A stretch of DNA of 38,084 nt from JAJYSO01 sp964495935. Lineage in GTDB: Bacteria > Bacteroidota > Bacteroidia > Flavobacteriales > Flavobacteriaceae. Location: assembly GCA_964495935.1 (NCBI GenBank), contig CAZBXQ010000027.1, positions 1 through 38,084 on the forward strand. Direction: 5' to 3'. A program made the position numbers and the translations under genes. The notes beneath the pieces were generated by a model. It had not been told where the DNA came from and did not search any database. It was given only the letters and a program-made list of their open reading frames with translations. Below are positions 23,317 through 32,521 of this stretch, piece after piece. The stretch's first letter is position 1, and the number at the start of each line of letters is the position of its first letter.

Positions 23317-23944
23317 AAAAACAGGGAATTGATTCAACTCATCAGAAACACCCCGCCTACGGCACCCCTCTTAAAAAAGAGGGGAATGAATACGCAATTC
23401 AATGAAATTTAGTTAGAGTTTCGGAGGTATTCTGATGTACTGAATTCAACCCGGTTTATTCGAATACATGCACACGATACCGATTTTTTAAAGGTTACCA
23501 AAAACAGTAAATTGATTCAACTCATCGGAAACACCCCGCCTACGGCACCCTCTTAAAAAAGAGGGGAATGGATACGCGATTCAATGAAATTTAGTTAGAG
23601 TTTCGGAGGTATTCTGATGTACTGAATTCAACACGGTTTATTCGAATACATGCACACAATATCGATTTTTTAAAGGTTACCAAAAACAGTAAATTGATTT
23701 AACTCATCAGAAACACCCCGCCTACGGCACCCCTCTTCAAAAAGAGGGGAATGGATACGCAATTCAATGAAATTTAGTTAGAGTTTTGGNNNNNNNNNNN
23801 NNNNNNNNNNNNNNNNNNNNNNNNNNNNNNNNNNNNNNNNNNNNNNNNNNNNNNNNNNNNNNNNNNNNNNNNNNNNNNNNNNNNNNNNNCTTCAAAAAGA
23901 GGGGAATGGATACGCAATTCAATGAAATTTAGTTAGAGTTTTGG
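23314..23944. repeat. Tandem array with 182-183 bp period, interrupted by an assembly gap
   Basis: Copies start with ACCAAAAACAG at 23314, 23497 and 23679, and a partial copy follows the gap at 23890. Each holds ACACCCCGCCTACGGCACCC, a small CCCCTCTTnAAAAAGAGGGG hairpin and TCAATGAAATTTAGTTAGAG. The true copy number is unresolved because the gap lies inside the array. No genes lie in this stretch, and none is visible from 23945 to the promoter at 24203. Confidence 0.9.
23790..23889. other. Assembly gap (100 N)
   Basis: Exactly 100 undetermined bases, the usual placeholder for a gap of unknown length. With a 182 bp period the true gap would be about 127 bases, or that plus whole repeat units. 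Confidence 0.99.
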
Positions 23945-24202
23945 AAGATTTTAAGGGCGAGGCGGAGCAGGTTATTACTTTTATAATCAACTGATAACAA
24001 GATTTTTTAAAGATATCAAAAGTAGAAGTAATAATTTGATCTCCATAGCCCCCTTCCAAATCCGAGGATTCCAAAAGTCGGGATAAACCGATTTATTTTC
24101 TATAAAAGATTAGGAATAAACGGTCGAAAACGCATTTATTTGTGGATTATTCGGATTCAAAAATCATTTTAACAGGATCTCTTGGCAAAATAATAATAAT
24201 TG

Positions 24203-24210
24203 TATCTTAG
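24203..24210 (+). promoter_or_regulatory. Candidate promoter of the nrnA-gldI operon
   Basis: TATCTTAG, a common flavobacterial variant of TAnnTTTG, lies 18 bases after TTG at 24182-24184, close to the usual -33/-7 spacing. The ATG at 24217 would follow after a very short leader. Confidence 0.5.
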
Positions 24211-24216
24211 CACCTT

Positions 24217-25251
24217 ATGAGAAATGAAACTATAGAAAAATTAAAACCGCTTTTGGAAACCCCAAAAGAAGTCGTGATTATTCCTCACAAAAACCCCGAC
24301 GGCGATGCTCTGGGATCGGCTTTGGGATTATATCATTACCTCACTCAAAAAGGGCATTCCTGTACCGTTATCGCTCCCAACAATTATCCTGATTTCCTTA
24401 AATGGCTCCCCGGAAATGGCGTTGTAAAGCAATTTGAATCAGACCCGGCTACCGGTCGGGAAATACTGAAAAAAGCACAGCTTATTTTTACGCTCGATTT
24501 TAACGCCCTTAATCGCACCGCCACGATGTCTCCCTTATTAAAAGAAATAAAGACTGAAGGAAAAGCGGTCTTTGTCATGATTGATCACCATGAACAACCC
24601 GATAATTATGCCGAATACCGCTACAGCATACCGGGCTCCTCTTCGACCTGCGAACTGATCTATAACGTTATCGATAAATTTGGCGATGCCGATCAAATTG
24701 ACGTCACTACAGCAACCTGTTTATATACGGGAATTATGACGGATACCGGCTCTTTTAAATTTTCTTCGGTCTCCGGAAATACTCATCGTATTGTTGCCAA
24801 TCTCATTGACAAAGGAGCTAATCACACACTCATTCATCAAAATATTTATGACACTAAAACCTATAACCAATTACAATTATTGGGGGTAGCACTCCACAAT
24901 TTGCACGTGCTTCCACAAAAAAAGACGGCATATATCACTTTATCCCAAAAGGAATTGGACGATCATCACTTTAGAAAAGGAGATACCGAAGGAGTGGTCA
25001 ACTATGGACTGTCCCTAAAAGGCATCGTCTTAGCCGCTATTTTTATCGAAAACACAACCGATCGAATCATAAAAATATCACTTCGGTCCAAGGGGAAATT
25101 TGATGTCAATCAGATTGCTCGAAAACATTTTGACGGCGGAGGCCATATCAATGCCGCGGGAGGGCGTTCTCTAAAAAGCCTTCATGAAACAACACAATAT
25201 TTTGAAGAACTCCTTGAAGAGTATCCAATCTTAGCTTCTCATGCAGACTAA
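24217..25251 (+). CDS. nrnA: DHH-family oligoribonuclease / pAp phosphatase (NrnA type)
   Basis: The 344 residues carry the DHH phosphoesterase motifs HKNPDGDALGS (24-34), the Asp of FTLDFNA (91-97), DHHEQPDNY (123-131) and the late MTDTGSFKFS (175-184). The DHHA1 domain ends with FDGGGHINAAGG (306-317). NrnA enzymes use manganese to degrade short RNA oligomers and to hydrolyse 3'-phosphoadenosine 5'-phosphate. The latter matters because the sulfotransferase in this window produces that by-product from PAPS. The last 11 bases overlap gldI, so the two are co-translated. This gene order is usual for gliding flavobacteria. The GC content is visibly higher than in the capsule operon. Confidence 0.9.
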   Translation: MRNETIEKLKPLLETPKEVVIIPHKNPDGDALGSALGLYHYLTQKGHSCTVIAPNNYPDFLKWLPGNGVVKQFESDPATGREILKKAQLIFTLDFNALNRTATMSPLLKEIKTEGKAVFVMIDHHEQPDNYAEYRYSIPGSSSTCELIYNVIDKFGDADQIDVTTATCLYTGIMTDTGSFKFSSVSGNTHRIVANLIDKGANHTLIHQNIYDTKTYNQLQLLGVALHNLHVLPQKKTAYITLSQKELDDHHFRKGDTEGVVNYGLSLKGIVLAAIFIENTTDRIIKISLRSKGKFDVNQIARKHFDGGGHINAAGGRSLKSLHETTQYFEELLEEYPILASHAD

Positions 25252-25786
25252 AATCCTGAGCCTTTTATTTCTGTTTCTGACACTGGCCTGTAAATCTCCG
25301 GAGCCAAGAGCACCGGTGATCAAAAAATCCGGACAGTTTTTAAAAGAGTCTGTAATCCGCAACAAGGCTTTACAGAAACGACAGGAAGACCAGATTCAAG
25401 CCCTTATTCAAGCTGATACAGGGAATACTTATTATAGTTCATCCAACGGATTCTGGTACCATTACAATATTAAAAAAGAAGACGACACCATCACCCCCCA
25501 TTTTGGGGATTTGGTAACATTCAATTACAATATCCTCACCCTCGATGGCAAAACCCTCTATTCGAGAGAGGAAATTGGAGATCGGGAATATGCTGTCGAT
25601 CAGGAGGATCTTTTTATCGGTATGCGAAAGGGATTAAAACTCATGAAAGCGGGAGAAACGGTTACCTTTTTATTTCCCTCTTCAGTGGCCTTCGGATATT
25701 ATGGAGACAACGAAAAAATAGGTCACAACATCCCGATAAAAAGTACAGTAACCCTACAATCTATAACCCCAAAAGACGATTTATAA
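25241..25786 (+). CDS. gldI: GldI-type gliding lipoprotein, FKBP peptidyl-prolyl isomerase
   Basis: The 181-residue protein begins with a short signal peptide ending in the lipobox LTLAC (Cys17). After a helical linker (KESVIRNKALQKRQED) comes an FKBP domain, about 80-178, with DLVTFNYNILTLDGK, EDLFIGMRKGLKLMKAGE, VTFLFPSSVAFGYYG and IPIKSTVTLQ. GldI is an outer-membrane-associated isomerase needed for folding of the gliding machinery in Flavobacterium. Position right after an NrnA gene and before another isomerase supports the assignment. It overlaps the nrnA stop by 11 bases. Confidence 0.85.
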   Translation: MQTKILSLLFLFLTLACKSPEPRAPVIKKSGQFLKESVIRNKALQKRQEDQIQALIQADTGNTYYSSSNGFWYHYNIKKEDDTITPHFGDLVTFNYNILTLDGKTLYSREEIGDREYAVDQEDLFIGMRKGLKLMKAGETVTFLFPSSVAFGYYGDNEKIGHNIPIKSTVTLQSITPKDDL

Positions 25787-25817
25787 TTTAAATTTTTAAG
25801 CCAAAATACAGACCATC

Positions 25818-26864
25818 ATGAAACAACTGAAATTATCTCTTTTTGCGATGCTAATACTGGCGATTGCCGCCTGTAAAGAAGATCCAACCGCCGATTTGGG
25901 CGAAGGAATTTATGCCGTATTCGATACCACCGACGGTAATTTTGTGGCCGAACTCAACTACAAAGAAGCCCCCATGACCGCGGCCAATTTTATCTCGCTC
26001 GCCGAAGGAGATAACCCCATGGCCGATGAGGAATACAAAGGAAAACCTTATTTTGACGGAATCAAATTTCACCGGGTGGTAAAAGGCTTCGTTATCCAAG
26101 GAGGCGATCCGGAAGGCAACGGGCAAGGAGGGCCCGGATATGAGTTCCCGAATGAAACCGATACCGGCCTCAATCACAATGAAAAAGGAGTGTTATCCAT
26201 GGCCAATGCAGGTCCCGACACCAATGGCAGTCAGTTTTTTATAACCCTGGCACCCACTCCCCAATTGAACGGCGGATACTCCGTTTTCGGGCATGTCGTC
26301 AAAGGTCAGGAAGTGGTGGATTCCATCGGACAGGCCGAAGTTATTAACGAACAACCCAAGGAAGATATCGTTATGAATGCCGTAAAAATTATCAGAAAAG
26401 GACAAGAAGCCGAAGATTTTGATGCACCCCAAGTTTTCCTTAAAAAAATAAAAGAAGACAAAAAGAAAAAGGAAGAGGCGCAAAAAGAACTGGAAAGGGA
26501 AATCGAAGGTCTTGCCGAAGGGTACAAAGAAACCGATAGCGGACTCCGCTATAAAATCACTACCCCCACCAACGGAAAAAGGGTCTCCCGGGGAAACACC
26601 ATTAAAGTTTTCTACAAGGGTATGCTGTCTGATGGAAAGGTATTTGATCAAAAGGTAGAAGAAGATCAGGATCCCATTACATTTAAAGTGGGTACCGGCA
26701 TGGTAATTCCGGGCTGGGACGAAGGACTTCTACTGATGAAAGAAGGCGAAGAAGCCCGTTTTATCATCCCTCCGCACCTGGGTTACGGAGCCCGTGCAGT
26801 GGGCCCCATTCCTGCCAATTCCATCTTAATTTTTGATGTCAAACTGGAGGAGATAGTAGATTAA
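25818..26864 (+). CDS. Lipoprotein peptidyl-prolyl isomerase with cyclophilin and FKBP domains
   Basis: The 348 residues start with a lipoprotein signal (lipobox IAAC, Cys19). A cyclophilin domain runs from about 30 to 195, with FHRVVKGFVIQGGDPEG (84-100), NGSQFFITLAPTPQLNG (136-152) and VFGHVVKG (156-163). A Lys/Glu-rich coiled-coil-like linker (208-235) follows. An FKBP domain occupies 240-348, with VFYKGMLSDGKVFD (264-277), VIPGWDEGLLLMKEGE (296-311) and PPHLGYGARAVGPIPANS (318-335). Such double isomerases assist folding of exported proteins in the periplasm or at the outer membrane. The 31-base gap after gldI suggests the same transcript. Confidence 0.9.
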   Translation: MKQLKLSLFAMLILAIAACKEDPTADLGEGIYAVFDTTDGNFVAELNYKEAPMTAANFISLAEGDNPMADEEYKGKPYFDGIKFHRVVKGFVIQGGDPEGNGQGGPGYEFPNETDTGLNHNEKGVLSMANAGPDTNGSQFFITLAPTPQLNGGYSVFGHVVKGQEVVDSIGQAEVINEQPKEDIVMNAVKIIRKGQEAEDFDAPQVFLKKIKEDKKKKEEAQKELEREIEGLAEGYKETDSGLRYKITTPTNGKRVSRGNTIKVFYKGMLSDGKVFDQKVEEDQDPITFKVGTGMVIPGWDEGLLLMKEGEEARFIIPPHLGYGARAVGPIPANSILIFDVKLEEIVD

Positions 26865-27199
26865 TTTCCAAAACTCATAGAAACAGAAAATCCATTTCTA
26901 AAATCAGGGGACTCCCGGTCAGCGTCAACGCTCCAATCAGAGTTCTTTGGAAGTGATTGATTCATTTCCTCCCGCGGTCTTGGCAGATGGATGAATCTAT
27001 TGTTTATCCACGGATTATTCCGATAGGGAGCCTTATGACTCAAAATCGAAGTTCTCTTTAAGAGTAGGACCACACAACCTTTACGGAGCTGAAATGGCTT
27101 ATCGGCTTACCCTCCAACATCAAACGTTTTTTAGTTGTGGTTTTCTTACAAAGAGACTTTCTGAAACTGTTTTAATCTCCCCGGTTTCCTTTATTTCAT
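26865..27199. other. Intergenic region with no supported gene
   Basis: Nothing convincing was found. A minus-strand frame of 70 codons has no recognisable features and no upstream signals. An AAACGTTT palindrome at 27122-27129 may be part of an operator for the following GH125 gene. Confidence 0.5.
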
Positions 27200-27207
27200 T
27201 ATCTTAG
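27200..27207 (+). promoter_or_regulatory. Candidate -7 element for the GH125 gene
   Basis: TATCTTAG followed by TAC repeats the element before nrnA and lies 19 bases upstream of the ATG at 27227. No TTG is present at the -33 position, so the match is partial. Confidence 0.4.
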
Positions 27208-27226
27208 TACGCAAACTTCCATAATC

Positions 27227-28648
27227 ATGCATCGAAGAAAATTTATTCAAAATTCGGCTCTGGCAGGAATCGCATTGGGCAGCCCTTCCATCCTTAAAGC
27301 AGCGCATTTTAAAAGGTCTTTTCCGGTGGTTCGAATTCCAAAAGATAAGCGCCGATTTAACAGTAAAATCATTGAAGAAACCATCAAAAAGGTGCAAACC
27401 GGTGTTAAAAACGAAGAATTGGGATGGCTTTTTCACAACTGCTTCCCCAATACACTGGACACAACGGTCTTTCCCTATGTGGAAAACGGAAAACATTATA
27501 CCTATGTCATCACCGGGGATATCGATGCCATGTGGTTGCGGGACAGCAGTGCTCAAGTCTGGCCTTATCTTCCCTTCACCCAAAAGGATAAGGATCTACA
27601 AGAACTTATTCGGGGATTGATCCGTAAACAGAGTGCCTGCATCAATATCGATCCCTATGCCAATGCCTTTTACAATGATCCGAAGCGAACAGGGGAATGG
27701 GCCGGGGATCACACCGATATGAAACCGGGAATTCATGAGCGAAAATGGGAAATCGATTCGCTCTGTTACCCCATCCGCCTTTCCTACCACTACTGGAAAA
27801 CCTCCGGTGATACGGCTCCCTTTGACGAAGAATGGCTAAAAGCCCAAAAAAATATTTTTAAAACCTTTAAAGAACAACAGCGCAAGGATGGATTAGGGCC
27901 TTATCAGTTTATGCGCACTACACCAAGAGGATCCGATACGCTGCAGGTGGACGGCTACGGATATCCGGTAAAACCCGTCGGATTAATCTGTTCCAGCTTC
28001 CGGCCTTCAGACGATTCAACCTTATTTTCCTTTTTGATTCCCTCCAATTTGTTTGCCGTGGTGAGCTTACGTCACGCTGCCGAAATCTTGGAAGAGGTCA
28101 TGAAAGAAAAAAAGATGGCCAAAGACTTCCGAGAATTGGCAAGCGAGGTGGAAGAAGCAGTGAACGAATACGGGATTATCGATCATCCGAAATTCGGTCG
28201 TGTATATGCTTTTGAGGTAGATGGTTTTGGCAGTCATTTGATGATGGACGATTCCAATATTCCCAGCTTATTATCGCTCCCCTATTTAGAAGCGGTGGAT
28301 GGGGATGATGAAGTTTACCAACGTACTCGAAATTATGTGCTTTCTGAAAACAATCCCTTCTTCTTTAAAGGAAAAGCAGGAGAAGGTGTGGGCGGGCCTC
28401 ATATTGGCCGCGATTATATCTGGCCCATGAGTATTATCATGCGAGGCATGACCTCAACCGATGAAACGGAAATCAAAGACTGCATCACGATGTTGGTGAA
28501 TACCCATGGCGGAACCGGATTTATGCATGAATCCTTCCATAAAGATGATCCCACAGACTTTACCCGAAGTTGGTTTGCCTGGACAAACACCCTTTTTGGT
28601 GAGTTTATTCTAAAAACTTTTAATGAAAAACCACATTTGATTCGATAA
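27227..28648 (+). CDS. GH125 family exo-alpha-1,6-mannosidase
   Basis: The 473-residue protein opens MHRRKFIQNSALAGIALG, a twin-arginine-like export signal. GH125 landmarks follow: ITGDIDAMWLRDSSAQVWPY (95-114), DPYANAFYND, WEIDSLCYPIRLSYHYW, ICSSFRPSDDS and GPHIGRDYIWPMSI. Enzymes of this family are metal-independent, inverting alpha-1,6-mannosidases (formerly DUF1237) that act on N-glycan-like or mannan substrates. The length is normal for the family. The neighbours across the repeat field, a GH92 mannosidase with sugar kinase and transporter, point to an alpha-mannoside degradation module. It is transcribed away from them and has its own candidate promoter. Confidence 0.9.
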   Translation: MHRRKFIQNSALAGIALGSPSILKAAHFKRSFPVVRIPKDKRRFNSKIIEETIKKVQTGVKNEELGWLFHNCFPNTLDTTVFPYVENGKHYTYVITGDIDAMWLRDSSAQVWPYLPFTQKDKDLQELIRGLIRKQSACINIDPYANAFYNDPKRTGEWAGDHTDMKPGIHERKWEIDSLCYPIRLSYHYWKTSGDTAPFDEEWLKAQKNIFKTFKEQQRKDGLGPYQFMRTTPRGSDTLQVDGYGYPVKPVGLICSSFRPSDDSTLFSFLIPSNLFAVVSLRHAAEILEEVMKEKKMAKDFRELASEVEEAVNEYGIIDHPKFGRVYAFEVDGFGSHLMMDDSNIPSLLSLPYLEAVDGDDEVYQRTRNYVLSENNPFFFKGKAGEGVGGPHIGRDYIWPMSIIMRGMTSTDETEIKDCITMLVNTHGGTGFMHESFHKDDPTDFTRSWFAWTNTLFGEFILKTFNEKPHLIR

Positions 28649-28840
28649 GTACAACGTAAAGTTATGAGGTCATTCAAACTTTCAAAAATGGGCTGCAAAA
28701 TGATCTTATTGCCCCAGATTTAGTCTTTTTTTCGACCATAGCTATGGCTATGCTCTACAAAAAAGCCGTTATCCGGAACAATAATCTCTATTTTTCGCTT
28801 CAATCCCAAAAGTTTAAATCACCTCTATGATTTAGACGTG
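28649..28840. other. Short non-coding spacer after the GH125 gene
   Basis: No gene is visible. A weak imperfect hairpin around 28728-28782 (CTTTTTTTCGACC...AAAAAAGCC, with CATAGCTATG-like words between) could act as a bidirectional terminator. Confidence 0.35.
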
Positions 28841-29495
28841 ATTGCCTTATTTGATTACTTCATATTTTGCCTAAGAATAAATAGAGGGCCAGCTTAGACT
28901 CAAGTTTTGAGTCGAAAGAAGATGTCATGTCGTTTTTCGAGGTACGAGATCTCGAAAGCTTTCGGGAGTATCGAGACATCTCTCTTAGAGCAAGAATTCT
29001 CGCTACATTTTCTCTGCTTTCGCTATCGCTACACCATAGAAAACACTCGAATTGACAACGCACATTAATGGATATATTTTTATGTTAATCGTATTATTAT
29101 AACGCCTAAGTCAATTGCCTTATTTGATTACTTCATATTTTGCCTAAGAATAAATAGAGGGCCAGCTTAGACTCAAGTTTTGAGTCGAAAGAAGATGTCA
29201 TGTCGTTTTTCGAGGTACGAGATCTCGAAAGCTTTCGGGAGTATCGAGACATCTCTCTTAGAGCAAGAATTCTCGCTACATTTTCTCTGCTTTCGCTATC
29301 GCTACACCATAGAAAACACTCGAATTGACAACGCACATTAATGGATATATTTTTATGTTAATCGTATTATTATAACGCCTAAGTCAATTGCCTTATTTGA
29401 TTACTTCATATTTTGCCTAAGAATAAATAGAGGGCCAGCTTAGACTCAAGTTTTGAGTCGAAAGAAGATGTCATGTCGTTTTTCGAGGTACGAGA
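28841..29495. repeat. Tandem direct repeat of 273 bp, 2.4 copies
   Basis: Units start ATTGCCTTATTTGATTACTT at 28841, 29114 and 29387. The first two appear identical over nearly the whole unit, because the same 67-codon minus-strand frame recurs exactly 273 bases apart. The third stops after CGAGGTACGAGA. Within each unit GTACGAGATCTCGAAAGC and similar palindromic words occur. The near-identity suggests recent duplication. Confidence 0.95.
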
Positions 29496-29524
29496 AACGA
29501 GACATCTCTTTTATATTGCTGAAG

Positions 29525-29782
29525 TTTCGGAGATGTTCTTATGAACTGAATTCAACACGATTTATTGGAATATATTCATACTGCATTTATTTTTAATGGG
29601 TTATAGAAAAGTAAATTGATTGAATCCATCCCACCCCCCCCACCTACGGCACCCCTCTTTATAAAGAGGGGAATGGATGTGCGATTCAATGAAATGTAGT
29701 TGGGGATCCGGAGGATTAAAAAAGAAAATAAACCTAATTCCCCTCGGGTAGAGGGGTGCCCGCAGGGCGGGGTGTCGATTTC
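29525..29782. repeat. Diverged copies of the 182 bp repeat core in inverted arrangement
   Basis: A copy in the same orientation as the array at 23314 covers 29525-29700, with CCTACGGCACCCCTCTTTAT and AGAGGGGAATGGAT. A second core lies in opposite orientation at 29737-29782 (ATTCCCCTCGGGTAGAGGGG then GCGGGGTGTCGATTTC). The two cores could pair to form a large hairpin. The remaining bases to 30166 hold no gene. Confidence 0.75.
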
Positions 29783-30008
29783 GGAACAATAAGCATAAAT
29801 TAATGCCTGAAGGATGAACCCCAAAACTTTTGTTATATTGTTAAAATCTTCGATATGTTTTTTATATCACGCTACGCTTCGTTATAAAAATCGAATAGAT
29901 AACATTCCGTTGGATTTTAGCTTTAGGTACTAAATTCAGCACCCCATATTGCCTTATAACTTCTTTTTTGAAGGGAGGATTGGTCATCTCATCTTTAGCC
30001 TGCATAAT

Positions 30009-30128
30009 TCACCAATTCATATATTTAAAAAAATATTCTCCTATGAAATCATTCATAATACGTTGATTATAACAGAATAAGACGATAAGACACTATAATT
30101 TAGTATCAAATAGAATTTTGATTTAATT
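30009..30128. repeat. Degenerate 120 bp repeat, copy 1
   Basis: This AT-rich stretch, TCACCAATTCAT to ATTTTGATTTAATT, shares its layout and many words (GATAAGACACTATAATTTAG against GATAAGGCACTATATTTAGC) with 35567-35685. Each copy lies 40-310 bases from a neighbouring gene or repeat, so the role is unknown. Confidence 0.55.
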
Positions 30129-30166
30129 AAGCAGGTTAGGCCGTGGATACTTCGATTTAGTTCTTC

Positions 30167-32449
30167 TTAATTCTTCCAATCAGAAATCGATTGGGGCCAG
30201 GCACTCTTTTCCTTTCCGTATTCTTTATTGGGTTTTGGCCCCATTTGAAAGATAAGCTCCCCCCCTTTCATCATATCCGCATGATGAATATAAACCTTAT
30301 CATAAGGCCTTCCGTTCAGCGTAACAGATTGGATATAAAAGTTCTTCTCGGAGTTGTTCTCAGCTTTTACCGTAAAAATCTTTCCGTTGGGCATGGTAAT
30401 CTCTGCTTGATCCACTGTTGGGCTTCCAAAAACATACTCCCCCCCTACCGGATTCTGGGGGTACATCCCAATCATCGACCAGACCGTCCAGGCACTCATT
30501 TGTCCGGCGTCTTCATTCCCGGGATATCCGTTGGGTTGGTCGCTGTATAAACTCTCTATAATTTGACGCACCCTCATCTCGGTCTTCCAGTGCTCACCAA
30601 TATAGGCATACATATACGGGATTTGATGGCTGGGTTCGTTACCATGTGCATACTGCCCGATAAATCCATCAGCATCAGGAGAAACATTTTCGCCCCGCAT
30701 AATCGATGGTGCCACAAAAAGGGAATCCAGCATGGTACTCAATCCGTTTTTATCGGGGAAAAGTCCGGCCAATCCCCGAACATCGTGCGGAACAAAAAAA
30801 GAATGTTGCCAAGCGGTTCCTTCAATATACTGACTTTTATCAAAATCATGTTCGGAATAAAAGGGGTCAAAATTTCCGACAAACTCTCCATTTTTGTATT
30901 TAGCGCGCATAAAACCCGTTTCCGGATCAAAGAGGTTTCGATAATTCTGAGCCCGTTTGGAAAACTCCCTGTAATCGTCCTCTTTTCCCAATTTTTTTGC
31001 CACTTGCGCAATGGCATAGTCATCAAAGGCATATTCCAGGGTTTTGGTCACACTTCCACCATTTACATCCTGCGGCACATAACCGTATTGGATATAAGAA
31101 GGCACCTCGCGAATATCCTGATACGCACTGGCCAACAGGGCTTTATAGACCCGTTCCTGATCCAATCCCGGAAAATCCTTTAATAGAGCATCGGCCAAAA
31201 CCGGAACCGCATGATATCCCGTCATCGTATTGGTCTCATTGGTGCTTAAATCCCAAACCGGAAGCAACCCGTATTCATCGTAAAAGCTCAACATACTATT
31301 CAACAAAGACCGATATTTCTGAGGCTGGGTAATAGTCAGTAAAGGGTGTTCGGCCCGAAACGTATCCCAAAGGGAGTACAGGGTATATTTTTGTTCCCCT
31401 TCGGGAGCTTTATGGATCTCATCGTTAAAGTTTCGGTATTCCCCATCTGCATCCGAATACAATGTAGGGGCTATCGCCGTATGATAAAGATTGGTATAGA
31501 AAATACGTTTTATATTTTCCCGCGGAGTTTCGATTTTAATCTTGGCCATTTCCGTTTCCCAAGTCCGATTGGCCTCGGCTGCTACCCGTTCAAAATCCCA
31601 ATCCGGAATCTCCTTCAACGCCGCAAGGGCTTTATCGGTGTTGGTAGAAGAAAGTGCCACTTTGATTTCGATAGGATTATTTTTAGCAAAAACCAATTGT
31701 GCATTGACTCCTTTTGAATCTTTTCCCGATTGGATGCGAACTTCCCCGGAGGCCTTCTTTGGGGATAAGAAATCATTCTTATACTCCCCATTCAGCAAAA
31801 GTGCTTGTATGGGGCGTTTTGTGCGCAAAGCAAAAAAAACACTTTGGTGATTCGCCCACCCCGTAGAGATTCTTTTTCCGACGAGCGTGCTATCATCAAG
31901 CACCTCAATTTCGGTCTCCACCGGTTTGTCCCAGTTAAACGCATGATGTAAATCTAATCGCAGGGTAGGTTTTTCTGTTCCTTGGGGGAAGGTATAACGA
32001 TGGTATCCCACCCGCGGAGTAACCGTTAAATCAGCTTTAATCCCATTATCCAATTTCACCTGATAGCGTCCGGCCGTTGCCTTTTCGTTGTTGTGGGAAA
32101 AGAAGGTGCGCGTATCCACATCTTGCTTTTCCACCGGCTCCAGTAATGGCATTACCGCAATATCAAGCCAATCTCCAATCCCGGTTCCCAACAAATGCAA
32201 GTGGCTGAACCCGGCAATATAATCGGACGTATAGTGATACCCGCTTACCCAATCCCAATCTCCGCGGCCATTATCCGGACTTAATTGCACCATCCCAAAA
32301 GGTGTTGCGGCACCGGGAAAAGTATGGCCATGCCCTCCGGTTCCAATCATGGGATCGATATATGAGGTCAGATTTTCCTGAGCATTTGCGCTCTTGATAC
32401 ATATAAAAGTCGCAATAAACGCAAGCAAGCTCAGTTTCACGGTTTTCAT
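30167..32449 (-). CDS. GH92 family alpha-mannosidase, secreted
   Basis: From the ATG at 32449 the 760-residue product has a clean signal peptide (MKTVKLSLLAFIATFICIKS then ANAQ). The frame opens 14 codons earlier, which would spoil it. GH92 motifs follow: YIDPMIGTGGHGHTFPGAA (30-48), FGMVQLSPDNG (51-61), GFSHLHLLGTG (80-90), SLWDTFRAEHPL, GNEPSHQIPYMY and YPGNEDAGQMSAW. These are calcium-dependent, inverting exo-alpha-mannosidases (alpha-1,2/1,3/1,4/1,6 by member). The Glu and Asp in the last two motifs are the likely catalytic residues. Along with the GH125 enzyme it can trim high-mannose glycans. A ROK kinase gene lies 72 bases upstream on the same strand. Confidence 0.95.
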   Translation of the reverse strand: MKTVKLSLLAFIATFICIKSANAQENLTSYIDPMIGTGGHGHTFPGAATPFGMVQLSPDNGRGDWDWVSGYHYTSDYIAGFSHLHLLGTGIGDWLDIAVMPLLEPVEKQDVDTRTFFSHNNEKATAGRYQVKLDNGIKADLTVTPRVGYHRYTFPQGTEKPTLRLDLHHAFNWDKPVETEIEVLDDSTLVGKRISTGWANHQSVFFALRTKRPIQALLLNGEYKNDFLSPKKASGEVRIQSGKDSKGVNAQLVFAKNNPIEIKVALSSTNTDKALAALKEIPDWDFERVAAEANRTWETEMAKIKIETPRENIKRIFYTNLYHTAIAPTLYSDADGEYRNFNDEIHKAPEGEQKYTLYSLWDTFRAEHPLLTITQPQKYRSLLNSMLSFYDEYGLLPVWDLSTNETNTMTGYHAVPVLADALLKDFPGLDQERVYKALLASAYQDIREVPSYIQYGYVPQDVNGGSVTKTLEYAFDDYAIAQVAKKLGKEDDYREFSKRAQNYRNLFDPETGFMRAKYKNGEFVGNFDPFYSEHDFDKSQYIEGTAWQHSFFVPHDVRGLAGLFPDKNGLSTMLDSLFVAPSIMRGENVSPDADGFIGQYAHGNEPSHQIPYMYAYIGEHWKTEMRVRQIIESLYSDQPNGYPGNEDAGQMSAWTVWSMIGMYPQNPVGGEYVFGSPTVDQAEITMPNGKIFTVKAENNSEKNFYIQSVTLNGRPYDKVYIHHADMMKGGELIFQMGPKPNKEYGKEKSAWPQSISDWKN

Positions 32450-32521
32450 AATCATTTTTAAAAACGTTGAGAAATTTGTAGCGAATACCATCTTACAGGG
32501 GTACTCCTTCCGATTCGATTC

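Noticed and set aside
26861..27073. Minus-strand frame of 70 codons after the isomerase gene
   Set aside because: No recognisable motif, no promoter and overlap with the end of a real gene.
28860..29336. Two identical 67-residue minus-strand reading frames
   Set aside because: They are artefacts of the 273 bp tandem repeat, with no start signals or recognisable protein features.
32450..32491. Longer GH92 start
   Set aside because: It would place 14 residues before a complete signal peptide.
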